Positions 11,655 to 23,700 of a stretch of DNA of 64,000 bases are shown piece by piece. The notes beneath the pieces were generated by a model, which saw nothing but the letters and a program-made list of their open reading frames with translations, was not told where the DNA came from and searched no databases. This stretch comes from Heliocidaris erythrogramma. Its lineage: Eukaryota > Echinodermata > Echinoidea > Camarodonta > Echinometridae. How positions within the stretch are numbered: position 1 is the stretch's first letter; every line of letters starts with the position of its first letter. The DNA lies in NCBI GenBank assembly GCA_025617745.1, contig CM046858.1, forward strand, positions 34,790,598 to 34,854,597, read 5' to 3'. The translations under genes and the position numbers were made by a program.

Positions 11655-11741
11655 TATGGAACCAATCCTTACCAACCCCTAGACCCATCCACAAAGACAG
11701 TGTCCTATAATCCTCAGTTTGATCAGATGTACAAGCCACAG
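11655..11741 (+). CDS. CDC40: CDC40 exon (visible exon 1)
   Basis: Acceptor tgcatattctag, donor cag/gtaagtac, phase 0 to 0, 29 codons ending in [12 protein letters not shown]. This aligns with the human YNPTYETMFAPE region. Confidence 0.93.
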
Positions 11742-14700
11742 GTAAGTACTTATCATAACAGTAATAATCATGATTTCAGTGATAATAATAATGATAATGA
11801 TGATATTGATGTTGGTGATGATAATACTACTACTACTAATAACAATAATGGTAATGCTACTACTACTACTTCTACTACTACTACTACTACTACTACTATG
11901 CTAATAATGATAATGATGATAATAATACTACTGATGATGATTATGATGAAAAGAAGAAGATAAATGATAATGCTAATGATAATGATAATACTAATGATAA
12001 TGATAATAGTGTTAATAATGGTAATAATAATAACGCTACATGTGACATTAAGGGGATTCCATTTATCTCAGCCTATTGTTCACATTCGCCATAACGCTCG
12101 TTCGCCTTTAGTTTGCCTTAATGTCAAATTTCTCTTGTGACAAATTAAACTGCATTGTTAGGAATCGCCTTAATGTAGGAGAAATGCTTGTAATACATGT
12201 AGTAAATATAATAACAACAGTAATTAAAATTATAATAGTAGTTATAATAATAATAACAGTATGGTCTTACTTATTTATCCAGGTTAGTCTCATCAGTATT
12301 AATAGTCCTATTTCTGAGTGCCCTGCAATATTATCCTGGTTTTAGCTAAGCTACCATAATAAGGCACTCAAGCATGCAAGGAATATCTTTCTATCAGGTG
12401 CCTGTCTTCTGCACCTGGGTGGAGAGTGGCTTATGCAGATTAATGTCTTGGCAAAGGAAATTAGTGCTATGGCAGGAATTTGAACCCTGCACCATGTGCT
12501 TCATAGTCTGGTGTCTTATCCAATAGACCGTGAAACTTGATTTTATTCTATTTTATTCATATTCCACATTTACAATGAAATTACAACAATATGTACAAAT
12601 TACAAACACTGCAAAAACAGAGAATACATGTGTATGACATAGAAAGGTGACAAAAGGATATGTAGACGGATCTAGTAAAATGCTTAGCTTGTGTGATGTA
12701 GACCCCCTAATCAAATAATGATACAATATATGTTTAAAAAAAAAAGATTTTTGTTTAATTAATCAAAGTAATTGTTTGAGTGGGAGAAAACTACTAAACA
12801 AAACATATACATGTACATTATATACAGTTGAGCTAACATTACAAAATATGATTGGTGAAATAAAAGAGATTTCGAGTGGAAATCAGTATAAATACATTAT
12901 TATGGAACAAAAAGAAAAAAATAAATAAAAGCAGAGTGAATTATTTACATCAGTATAAATCAGTCAAGTGTTTCTTCACAAGATATTTGAACCTACATGT
13001 ACTTAAGTTAGGGGTAAGTTTTAAATTCTGTTCTTCAATATTTAGCAATTGATTTTCTTTTATGCACCCATATATTCAGCAGGTGTTGATGTCAACATAA
13101 AATAAAACATTGGCTGTTATGCACTTCAATTCTTGGATTATTAAAGTGAACATTTTTACTTAGCATTTACATGTAGCTTTGTTGAATAAACCAGTTTGTA
13201 GTCAGGATAATGGATCACAGTGATATTGTACATGTACAGAGTGCTTTGGTCATGCCAGTGAAAGAAAAAATTGTATCTTTTGAATTCATTATAATTACAT
13301 GTTTCTATCCTATAAGTACAGTCAAACCTGCTTTGGCGACTACCTGTATACTATTAGAAAAACCACCTGTCTATAAAGACCATAAATTTTGTTTCCCTTG
13401 AAAAGTGATTGTCATTGAAAAGCATATATTAAAGGAACCTGTACATAAAGACCACCTGCTCATAAAGACCGCTTATCTAGTCTCCCTGAAGCAGTCTTTA
13501 TAGACAGGTTTCACAGTAATAGTGATTTTATGTAGAATGCTTTCTTATACTCATTGGGGAAACTGTGTACAACCATATTTTAACTCATTTTTATTGTGTT
13601 TTTTTTAATCATTTAGGCTGGTCCTGCAAACCCATTCAAGACACAGCAACAGGCCGCCCCTAAGAATACTCTCTCTGGTTATGTGGAGCCTGCTCATCTC
13701 AATCCCTTCCATTTTGAGAACCAAAGAAGAACCTTCTCAAGCTATGGTAGGAAATGAAATCTTGCTTTCTAGTCTTCTTACAATTCTGAGATTAATAAAT
13801 ACGAAAACAAAATACTTGTTACATGTCTGTTTGGTTTCTAGTCTTCTTACAAATCTGAGATTAATAAATATGAAAACAAAATAATTTTTACATGTCTGTT
13901 TGATTTGTGAAGCTTTTCTTCATTTTCTGCCTGTTTTCTAAGGTCTCTCTACGTCTTACAGTGTCTTTTTGTCAGGCTTTTGCCTGATTTGCGGCCCTCT
14001 CACTTCTCTGATTCAGGCTTCTTCAGGTTTTATGTTACGTAATTTAGAGGGCTCCAACTTGTCTGGGACACTTTTTAAGCTAATGGAGTAAAACTCAACT
14101 ATCCCACTCAAAATTAATGCAAAAATACTGACATCTCTATTTCTCATGCATGTAGAATAATATGTCACGTTGCCAAAGTTTATTTTGGTATAACACATAT
14201 TTTCCAGAGTCCGAGTTTTCTTGGTCTTAGTATTCAACGGGTTAATTGGGACTTTTCAATTGTGTGGATGAGGACGCCGTTCTCGTTCTCTCGCGGTGCC
14301 AGAAACTTGCCGTCTACTCGTCCCATCCACCTTTTTGGAACCCATTTCAATTTTAGTTGACCCCTGTTCATGACGTCATGGCCCCGCCCCCTCCCATTCT
14401 CCGACTGTCACTGGTGAGATTTCATCCATTTTGAGACCCGATGACTTCATACGTCCTAGAATCGAGGTGGACATGAAAACCCTTGTGGACACGTCCTCGA
14501 TTCTGGTACTGGACGAGCTAGAGAAGATGGAGCATGTGCAGTTTGTTGAAATGACATCATCATGTAGCAGTCACAATGCAGACGTGCAAATCGAAAACCG
14601 ACTAATATCTCTGACTGGGGTCTATGGAAACCGTATTCCCGGGGGTTGACAATGTCCCTAACCATTTAATTTCTTGAACCATAATTTTCTCAAATATTTG

Positions 14701-17700
14701 GTATTAGTTTGCTCTTCTTTAATAGTCTAATTTAGCTTTGTTAATTATGTTGTTGTTGTTTTTTGTTTGTTTGTTTGCTGTTTTGTGCTTGTTTGAAAAA
14801 CTTCAAATTATTTCTCTGCAGGCAATAGATTTGGCTTACAGTATAATGATGGCTACTCGTATGGTGTACAGTTTTCTTGCTTTAAGGCTTCTATTCAGTT
14901 CATGTTGAATCTCCATTTTTTTCATCACCAGGTTTTGCTGTTGATCCCAGCGTGGAGACGGGTGGGAAACATGTCGTGTCCAACAAAGAGGGAACTGAGA
15001 CAGAAGAAGGTAGGTTTAGTTCCACCGAAAAAGTAAAACCAGCAAAAGTCAGATGGTAATGTACATTGCTGGTAGGGCAGTAAATCATTTCATCAAATTT
15101 CATATATACAGCTTTCGAACAGATATCCAAGCCATAAGTTAGGATCAAGGTATATTTTGTGCTTGTTGTGACCAACGTATCAATACAGTACATGACCTTT
15201 AAAGTCAGTTGAAAATACTTGCAGGAAGGGAAAAAAGGAAATAATAATTTTTCCGTTGTAAAATTTATCATTCGCATTGGCAAACTATGGGCTTCTTTAT
15301 TTCCTGTTTATCAATTTCCACTTCAGACAATGTTTAAATAGAACACAAATTTATCCCTACTCTGAAACAATGTTGAACACAATTAATTCTTTAATGAATG
15401 TTGAAAAAATAGCATTTAACTTTCTTTGTCTTGTTTATTGTTCTTTTCAAAATACTTTGTAATAGTATTATTCAACATTTTCCCTCAAATTTCCCTCAAA
15501 TGCATTGCAAATAAAGATAAAGTAGGGGCACTTATATGTACATGTACAGAGTCATTCTTGTAGAGTTTAAGCTATTCCCTTTTTTTGTTACATTTGACTA
15601 TATAGGGTTTGTTCTAGTCTTTCACAATGCATCATTGGCTTTTTATGTGCTCAGGGAAGACAGTCTTTGAGACGGTAGCATTAAGGGAAGGTGACAAGCG
15701 TAAGAGAGTGAAGAACAGAGATGCTTCAAATATCGAAGGTTTTGAGGGTCCTTGGGGGAAGTACGTGGACGAGAAGACTGTTGCAAAACCTTCAGAGGTA
15801 AGTGTCATTCTTTTCTAAATATTTTCACATTAAAGTACATGTATGAGGAGGCACAATGGGTGATTTTAAGTACGGTGTTGAAATCTGGTTCTTGCGTTAG
15901 CAGTCAAAAGTTAGCGCTAACTTCAGCCTTTGGACTACTGAAATTGAGAGTAAGTGTGAGGGTTGAAGTTAGCGGTAACTTGACTGTTAACACTAACACC
16001 AGCCTTTAACACCATACTTAATATCACCCAATGGATCAGAGTGTTAAGGGCTGGACACATTTGTGTCATAACGATAACAAGATTTTTCATTAACTCTTAC
16101 TGTGCCAAGGGGTTTAGCTCTCTTCAAACCTTTACCAAAATGTGATGAATGCTTGCTTTTCAAATGTCTGCAATTCATTAACATCTATTATTTCACAAAA
16201 CATTGTGCACAAAACTTGTAGGAATTTATTACCACTTCTTATGATACCAAACATTATTACTTTACCCAGCTTTATGTATTTAGAATTATTCAAAATTACA
16301 TTTGAGTTTCTTTTTTGTCCATTATATTTTGGTTTCTCATTTGTTTACTCTTGTTGTTGAAATAAGGTAATATCTTTTTAAAAATCTGAAATTTTCAATG
16401 GTAGCATATAATTATAATCAAATTATTTAGAATGCTTGATTTGTGCTCTAAATTTTGATATATACATGTACATTGACCACCATATATACCTTTCCTGTGG
16501 TCGAGCTATTGGTGAATGAAAATGACAAGTCTATCTGTCACATATATACGTGCCATCGGCACCGAAAGAGTTAACATTCTTTAAACATTTTTAATGCAAA
16601 ATATATTTTTTGCCATTTTTTAATTGAGTTTATTGGAAATACAGTCACACTTTGTTAAAACATCAGGAAACACTTTGAGCATCCTATCTGGCACTTCATA
16701 TTCCAGTCGTTCGTAAAGTCATGCGTATATTTACAAACAGCTTTGTGAAACACCCCCCAGGACATCCCTTGTTCAAAGCCAGGTCTTTTTGCTGAGGTTT
16801 ATGAAGTACATGTAGGCAATGGCCTACAATTATCTAGGATAAAACTAGAAGTGAGATGAAAGTTTTATGATCATTTCTGTGTAGACATTGGCTGCGTTGC
16901 AAAAGATTTGCAACATTGATGAAAATATGCAAACAATGAAACGCACGTACTTCAAAATTATGAATGTATAAAATTAATATGTTAGATACAAAGTTTAGCA
17001 TCTTGCATAAATTCATAGATATATTTTGTTTTACTAGTAAGTCACAGCTTTGGAAGAGCACTAAAAACCTATTTATTTTTAAAGATTTCGTAGTTATTAT
17101 AATAATTCCTCCCTTTTCTTTGCATGTTAAATTCTGTAATACTTCTGGTTTATGATACATAGCGTAATAATTGAAGGATTATTTTGTACTGTTGTTGTTA
17201 TAACTTTCTACATTTGCTTAATTACTTATACTTGTATTTATAATTTGTCTCAGCCTTGTAAAGCGCATATGAAATTGATAAATTTAGGAGTTATTATCGT
17301 CATTGAATATGAAGTTAAACTATGAGCTTTATGGGATGATTTGCCTATTCAAAGACCATATCTAACTTTTAAAGATACATGTACATGTTGAAAATAAGTC
17401 CAAAAGTTGACTTGAATTATAATTATAAGGACGGCTATAGATTTGTAAAGATTGGTAAAGATTGTTATGCTTGTTTTCTGAAAAGATGGGTGTGATAAAG
17501 TGGATTCCATTCTGCAACAGAAATAGAATTAAGTCTTACTGAAACATTTGCTCCCATTCGAAATGTATGTTGTGCTACTTTTAGTATTCTTAATCAAAAG
17601 ATAGTGTTGAACATTTAAAGATATTATGCAGGAAATGTTTCTTGTTAAATTTAGGACGAGCAGACAGAACTAGATGAGATCCTAGCCAAGAGAGCTAAGA

Positions 17701-20700
17701 GAGGCAAGATGGTGGATGAGAAACCAGCAGAAGAAAAGACTACACTGCATAGTAAGTCATACCAACAAGATATATTGTATGATGTAAAAAGGGGATAGGT
17801 CCTCAGATTTTGCAAACATGAAAAAAGTTCCACATGACCTAAAAATTGATGTTTTTTTTTCTCTAAGGCTTGTGTGCGTAACTCTATTCCTATGAAGTTT
17901 TATTCTTTTTCATGCTGTGTAAAGGACTAGTTGGATATTTTAGTGTTTATGAGATAAGTGACCCCTCCATAAAATTTACCCCTTGATGACAGGAACCAGG
18001 TGGCTCCTATATTAAACATATGGAAATGAGATGTAATTCAGTACGGTAGTCAGTAGTTTACCAAACCTAAGGTTTTTTATTGTTGGATCGATGATTCTCT
18101 TGATGAATGAAATGTGTGGGTTTGATGTTGACCAAACTGAAGAATATTGAATAAGCATCTCATTTTTCCTTTCCTCAGTTAAGGATACATATGACTACCA
18201 GGACAGGTCCTACCTTCACATACCCCAAGACCACCTGGATATCCATCATAGGTCTGAACTGCCAACCAATTAATTAATCATCAGTCAGTCAATCAAAATG
18301 TAACATTTCTCTTTTCCCCCATAGCAGTCAAGGATGCCTACAACTACATGTACCACAACAGATCCTACATATATCTTTACATACCCATGGATGTGGACAT
18401 ACCAGCTGACCAATTACTAGACTAAGTAATCTTCATTCAATCAGTCGATCATTGACTGATCAATAAATCAATCAGGCAATATCCAACTAATCAATCAGTT
18501 ATATCACCCCACCCCCACCCCCAAATCAGTCAAAGTTGCCTATGACTATCAGGACAAATCTCACCTTTACATACCCAAGGATCTGGACATCAATCTCACA
18601 TCTGACCAGCCAACCAATGAATAATTAATCAGTCAATCAACCAATCTATCAATAAAACCTATCTCTCTTTTCTTTTTCACCTTACACTCAAAGATGCATA
18701 TAATAACAAGATCTTCATATTTCCAAAGACCAGAATGTCAGTCTCAAGTCTGACCAGCCCACCAAGTAATCATTGATCAATCAATGAATCAAACTATCTC
18801 ACTGCTCTCTCTTACCCCATTCCAGTCAAGGATGCCTATGACTATCAGGACAGATCCTACTTACACATACCCCAGGATCTGGATGTCAGTCTCAGGTCTG
18901 ACCAGTCCACCAAGTAATCATCGATCAATCAATGAATCAAACTATCTCACTGCTCTCTCTTACCCCATTCCAGTCAAGGATGCCTATGACTACCAGGACA
19001 GATCCTACTTACACATACCCCAGGATCTGGATGTCGATCTCAGTCTGACCAGCCCACCAAGTAATCATCGATCAATCAATGAATCAAACTATCTCACTGC
19101 TCTCTCTTACCCCATTCCAGTCAAGGATGCCTATGACTACCAGGACAGATCCTACTTACACATACCCCAGGATCTGGATGTCAGTCTCAGGTCTGACCAG
19201 TCCACCAAGTAATCATCGATCAATCAATGAATCAAACTATCTCACTGCTCTCTCTTACCCCATTCCAGTCAAGGATGCCTATGACTATCAGGACAGATCC
19301 TACTTACACATACCCCAGGATCTGGATGTCGATCTCAGTCTGACCAGCCCACCAAGTAATCATCGATCAATCAATGAATCAAACTATCTCACTGCTCTCT
19401 CTTACCCCATTCCAGTCAAGGATGCCTATGACTACCAGGACAGATCCTACTTACACATACCCCAGGATCTGGATGTCGATCTCAGTCTGACCAGCCCACC
19501 AAGTAATCATCGATCAATCAATGAATCAAACTATCTCACTGCTCTCTCTTACCCCATTCCAGTCAAGGATGCCTATGACTACCAGGACAGATCCTACTTA
19601 CACATACCCCAGGATCTGGATGTCAGTCTCAGTCTGACCAGCCCACCAAGTAATCATCGATCAATCAATGAATCATACTATCTCACTGCTCTCTCTTACC
19701 CCATTCCAGTCAAGGATGCCTATGACTACCAGGACAGATCCTACTTACACATACCCCAGGATCTGGATGTCAGTCTCAGTCTGACCAGCCCACCAAGTAA
19801 TCATCGATCAATCAATGAATCAAACTATCTCACTGCTCTCTCTCTCTTACCCCATTCCAGTCAAGGATGCCTATGACTACCAGGACAGATCCTACTTACA
19901 CATACCCCAGGATCTGGATGTCGATCTAAGGTCAGAACTGCCTCCAGATAAGTGCTACCTCCCCAAGAAGACCATTCACCAATGGACCGGCCACACCAAG
20001 GGAGTGGCAGCCATCAGACTTTTTCCTGTCTCTGGACATTTACTGCTGTCCTGCGGGATGGATAGTAAAATTAAGGTACTGCCATACATGGATTTCTACT
20101 AGAGTCTGTCTCAAAAGTACTCTTATCTTGTTTTTAACTGTAATTGTGAATTGTAATATTTTGGATGACATTACAAAATATCTACGCAGGAGATTCACGA
20201 CAAAACATTTCAGGACCGACAATTTAATTAATTGAATCCTTTTCAATTTAAAATATATTTATAAGGTTCTGCTACCTCAAAATGGCCTTATTAATATTTT
20301 TCTTCACTCCAATTTTCTGACAAATTTCTAGTCTGAGAACATATAAATATGCATAGTGCAGATCAAATAATTAGCAATGTATTTAGGAGAGCAATAATTT
20401 AATCATGTTATGTATTACCAATTTGAAGGTAGAATAACTTATTTTATACAAATATTTGTACAGTAACGAACCACATTCTGTATTGTCAAGCAGCTGACTC
20501 ATCTTGTGCAGCATGTATTTTGACATATAAAATGTTAATATCGTAACTGAAAAGAAACATTCTCTGTGTATACCCGCACATTGTGCGTCCGGACAGGTTT
20601 GGTATCCAGACAGATTACTTCAGACAGTAACTTTAACAAGTTAGCATACAGTATTTCAGGAAACTTTCTAACTTATATTGGACAATATTATAAATGACAA

Positions 20701-23700
20701 ATATAAATGGTGATTAGTTCTATTTGATGCATAGTTTTCGTGAAAGCAAACGGCGACCGTTACAGCTTTGTTTTTGTTAAGTGTCCAGACACACAACCCC
20801 CCTTCCTACTTGATAAGTTTATTTCTTTTTATGTCCTAGTTATGGGAGGTATACAACCAGAGAAGACTAGTCCGAACTTTCTCAGGTCACAAGCAAGCAG
20901 TCAGAGACATCCATTTCAACAATGATGGGACAAAGTTTCTCAGCGCTGCCTACGACCGTTACATCAAACTTTGGGACACAGAAACAGGTTTGTCACTTGA
21001 CCTTAGGGTGGAAAAATATGATTATTTTATTGAATGAAAGTGAAATCAAACTTTTATGACAATGAAAAAGATTATATAGATGGAAATTCGAAGAAAATCC
21101 AAGAAAGGATTGGAAGCTAGGCTAAGAATTCCTAAACTTTTATTGCAAATTGGGAACTTTGTGATTTACATTGCGAGTACCTCTCTCTTTCTTTTTTGTT
21201 AATTTTTAATTTGTACTAGAAACTTAAGAAATTTCAATTGAATTAGTGAAAAGTAGAAAAAAAATGAACAGCTCAATCCAAAGAAGAACAAAGAAAAGAC
21301 ATCTTTGTTTGTAAGGGGATCAGTGTAAGATATATTGTTTAAAATATAAAAGGTTTCTACTTTAGTAATGGAATTATTGTGGCGAAAAAATTGGGATAAC
21401 TCTGGGTTTAAGAGGCCATTTGCCCCAGTCCCTAGTCAGTGTCAATAACTTCTTGGCAATCCAGAAGCCTTTACCTATCTTATTTCAATGTTACCCAGCT
21501 AAACTAGGGGCCAAGATACATGTATCATAATGTGATATGTGGTATACAAGAACTGAATATTATTGTTCCTGTTCTTGTTCTTGTAGGTGGGGGTGATGGT
21601 GGTAGTGGTAGTGGTGGTGGTGGTGGTGGTGGTAGTGGTAGTGGTGGTGGTGGTGGTGGTGGTGGTGGTAGTGGTGGTGGTAGTGGTAGTGGTAGTGGGA
21701 GTGGTGGTGGTGGTGGTGGTGGTAGTGGTAGTGGTGGTGGTGGTGGTGGTGGTAGTGGTGGTGGTAGTGGTAGTGGTAGTGGTAGTGGTGGTGGTGGTGG
21801 TAGTGGTAGTGGTAGTGGTAGTGGTAGTGGTAGTGGTGGTAGTGGTAGTGGTAGTGGTGGTGATGGTGGTAGTGGTAGTGGTAGTGGTGGTGGTGGTGGT
21901 AGTGGTAGTGGTAGTGGTAGTGGTGGTGTTGTTATGATCCATTTATACTATATTCTATACCACCTTTCCACCTACCGTTTCTTGTATTCCATCCAGGGGA
22001 GTGCATTAATAGGTTTACGAGTCGGAAGGTTCCATACTGTGTGAAGTTCAACCCTGAAGAAGACAAACAACACATTTTCGTGGCTGGCATGTCAGACAAG
22101 AAAATTGTACAGGTGAGTTGGCATTTAAGGGAAATAATGAGATGAAACAAACCTTACTGGTAAACAATGGTTTGATAAAGTCTAATTGAATGTTGAATAA
22201 AATTGCTTAAATATGAATGCTTTCAAATTTGAGAAATTCAACATATGGTAATCCTATCTGTATAGTTTCATGAGTTCTTGTTTTTCCCCACAATATTTGT
22301 ATATGTATATTTTTCTTTCATCTGTAATTTATAAATGTGCTTTTGAATTTTCCTACATGTATGTTTGCGTAAATTCATACAGAAAAAAAAGGTTTTTGTC
22401 TAATTCCAGTACTCTTGAAAAATGAAAAAGAAGTCAGTGTTTACGAGTTGTACATTTCACATGGTTCGATATAGGATAAAAAATGGAATTCTAAATGCTT
22501 AACCAATTGATTGCTGAATTCTCTCATTCCCATAGGCTTAATACAGAGACCACCCGGTTACCATAGGCAATGGATTAAATGTGACCCTCCACCACAAAAC
22601 GGCCAATAAGTCGCAATGGGAGTTTTAGGGTAAACAGCTGAAAAAAGGTTTTTTTCAGGTGGAAATTTCTATTTCAAGTTTTTGGTATTTTCTGAAAGTT
22701 TATCATCTGACAAAATTTCGAGGTAAAATATCATGTTGGAATAGGTTTTTATTCTCGTTCAAAATGACCATTTTTTCCTGGATATTCAAACTTTGTGAGT
22801 CAGCTTGCTGGCATCGTACTTCACCTCGCTTTTCTGGTATAGCTCAAAAACTATGCACTGTCTGATATTCAAAATCTACAGAAAGAAAGAAATATATCTA
22901 TTCTAGAGGTATGGAAAGTTTCAACCCAATCCAGTGAGTACTTCACACCGTAGACTTTGGAGTTCTCACTCAACCTTTTGTGCAACAAACGATAGGACAC
23001 AGATTACACGTTCTTAAATGGTCACTCTTCTTTATAGCCCGTTTTCTCTATTGTTTTGGTCATTGGAGTTTGACACTCAGACATTCTCATTGTAATGTAT
23101 AAGGGTTTGCTTAGTCTATACAAGACAAGTTATATATCATTTTAAAGCTAAGAATCTAAGCTTTTAAACTGTGCTGAAATTTAAAAACCCAAATTTCCGA
23201 CTTATTGGTCGTTTTGTGGTGGATGGTCACAAATGTTTTAGAAATACAACTCAAAAATTCAAATTCCCAATTCCCATCGCTTTTGCAGTGGGACATAAGA
23301 AGCAACGAGATCGTGCAGGAGTACGATCGCCATTTGGGTGCTGTCAACACCATCACGTTCGTTGATAACAACAAACGCTTTGTCACGACATCGGACGATA
23401 AGAGCTTGAGGGTGTGGGAGTGGGATATTCCAGTAGATTTTAAGTACATCGCAGACCCTAGTATGCACAGTATGCCGAGTGTAACGCTAAGTCATAATGG
23501 TGAGTGCATGAAGGATGTGTACAATTTGTTATTCTTATTTAAGTTATTGTAATGTTAAATGCTGTAAATGCTGCTTTTTTTAAATGAATAATATTTCGTG
23601 ATATTCTCTTAAACAAATCTCAGTAACAGAGCTGGTTAAAAGAATGCTGATCTTTAGCTCCATTGTAGCACAGTAGCATTTGGCAGTATGTTAAAGACAA

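Larger units (their letters stand above)
11742..13616. other. CDC40 intron with trinucleotide repeats
   Basis: Contains TAA/TGA/ACT-rich simple repeat at about 11,760-12,040, a SINE, and an AT-rich stretch with a small transposon near the 3' end. No additional exon was seen. Confidence 0.7.

Noticed and set aside
18784-19876. 142- and 265-codon repeat proteins
   Set aside because: They are read-through of the truncated exon copies and their spacers. No start or splice context supports a separate gene; reported as an array instead.
21499-22044. Poly-Thr, poly-Val and Gly-Ser frames
   Set aside because: Translation of the GGT/AGT microsatellite inside a CDC40 intron.
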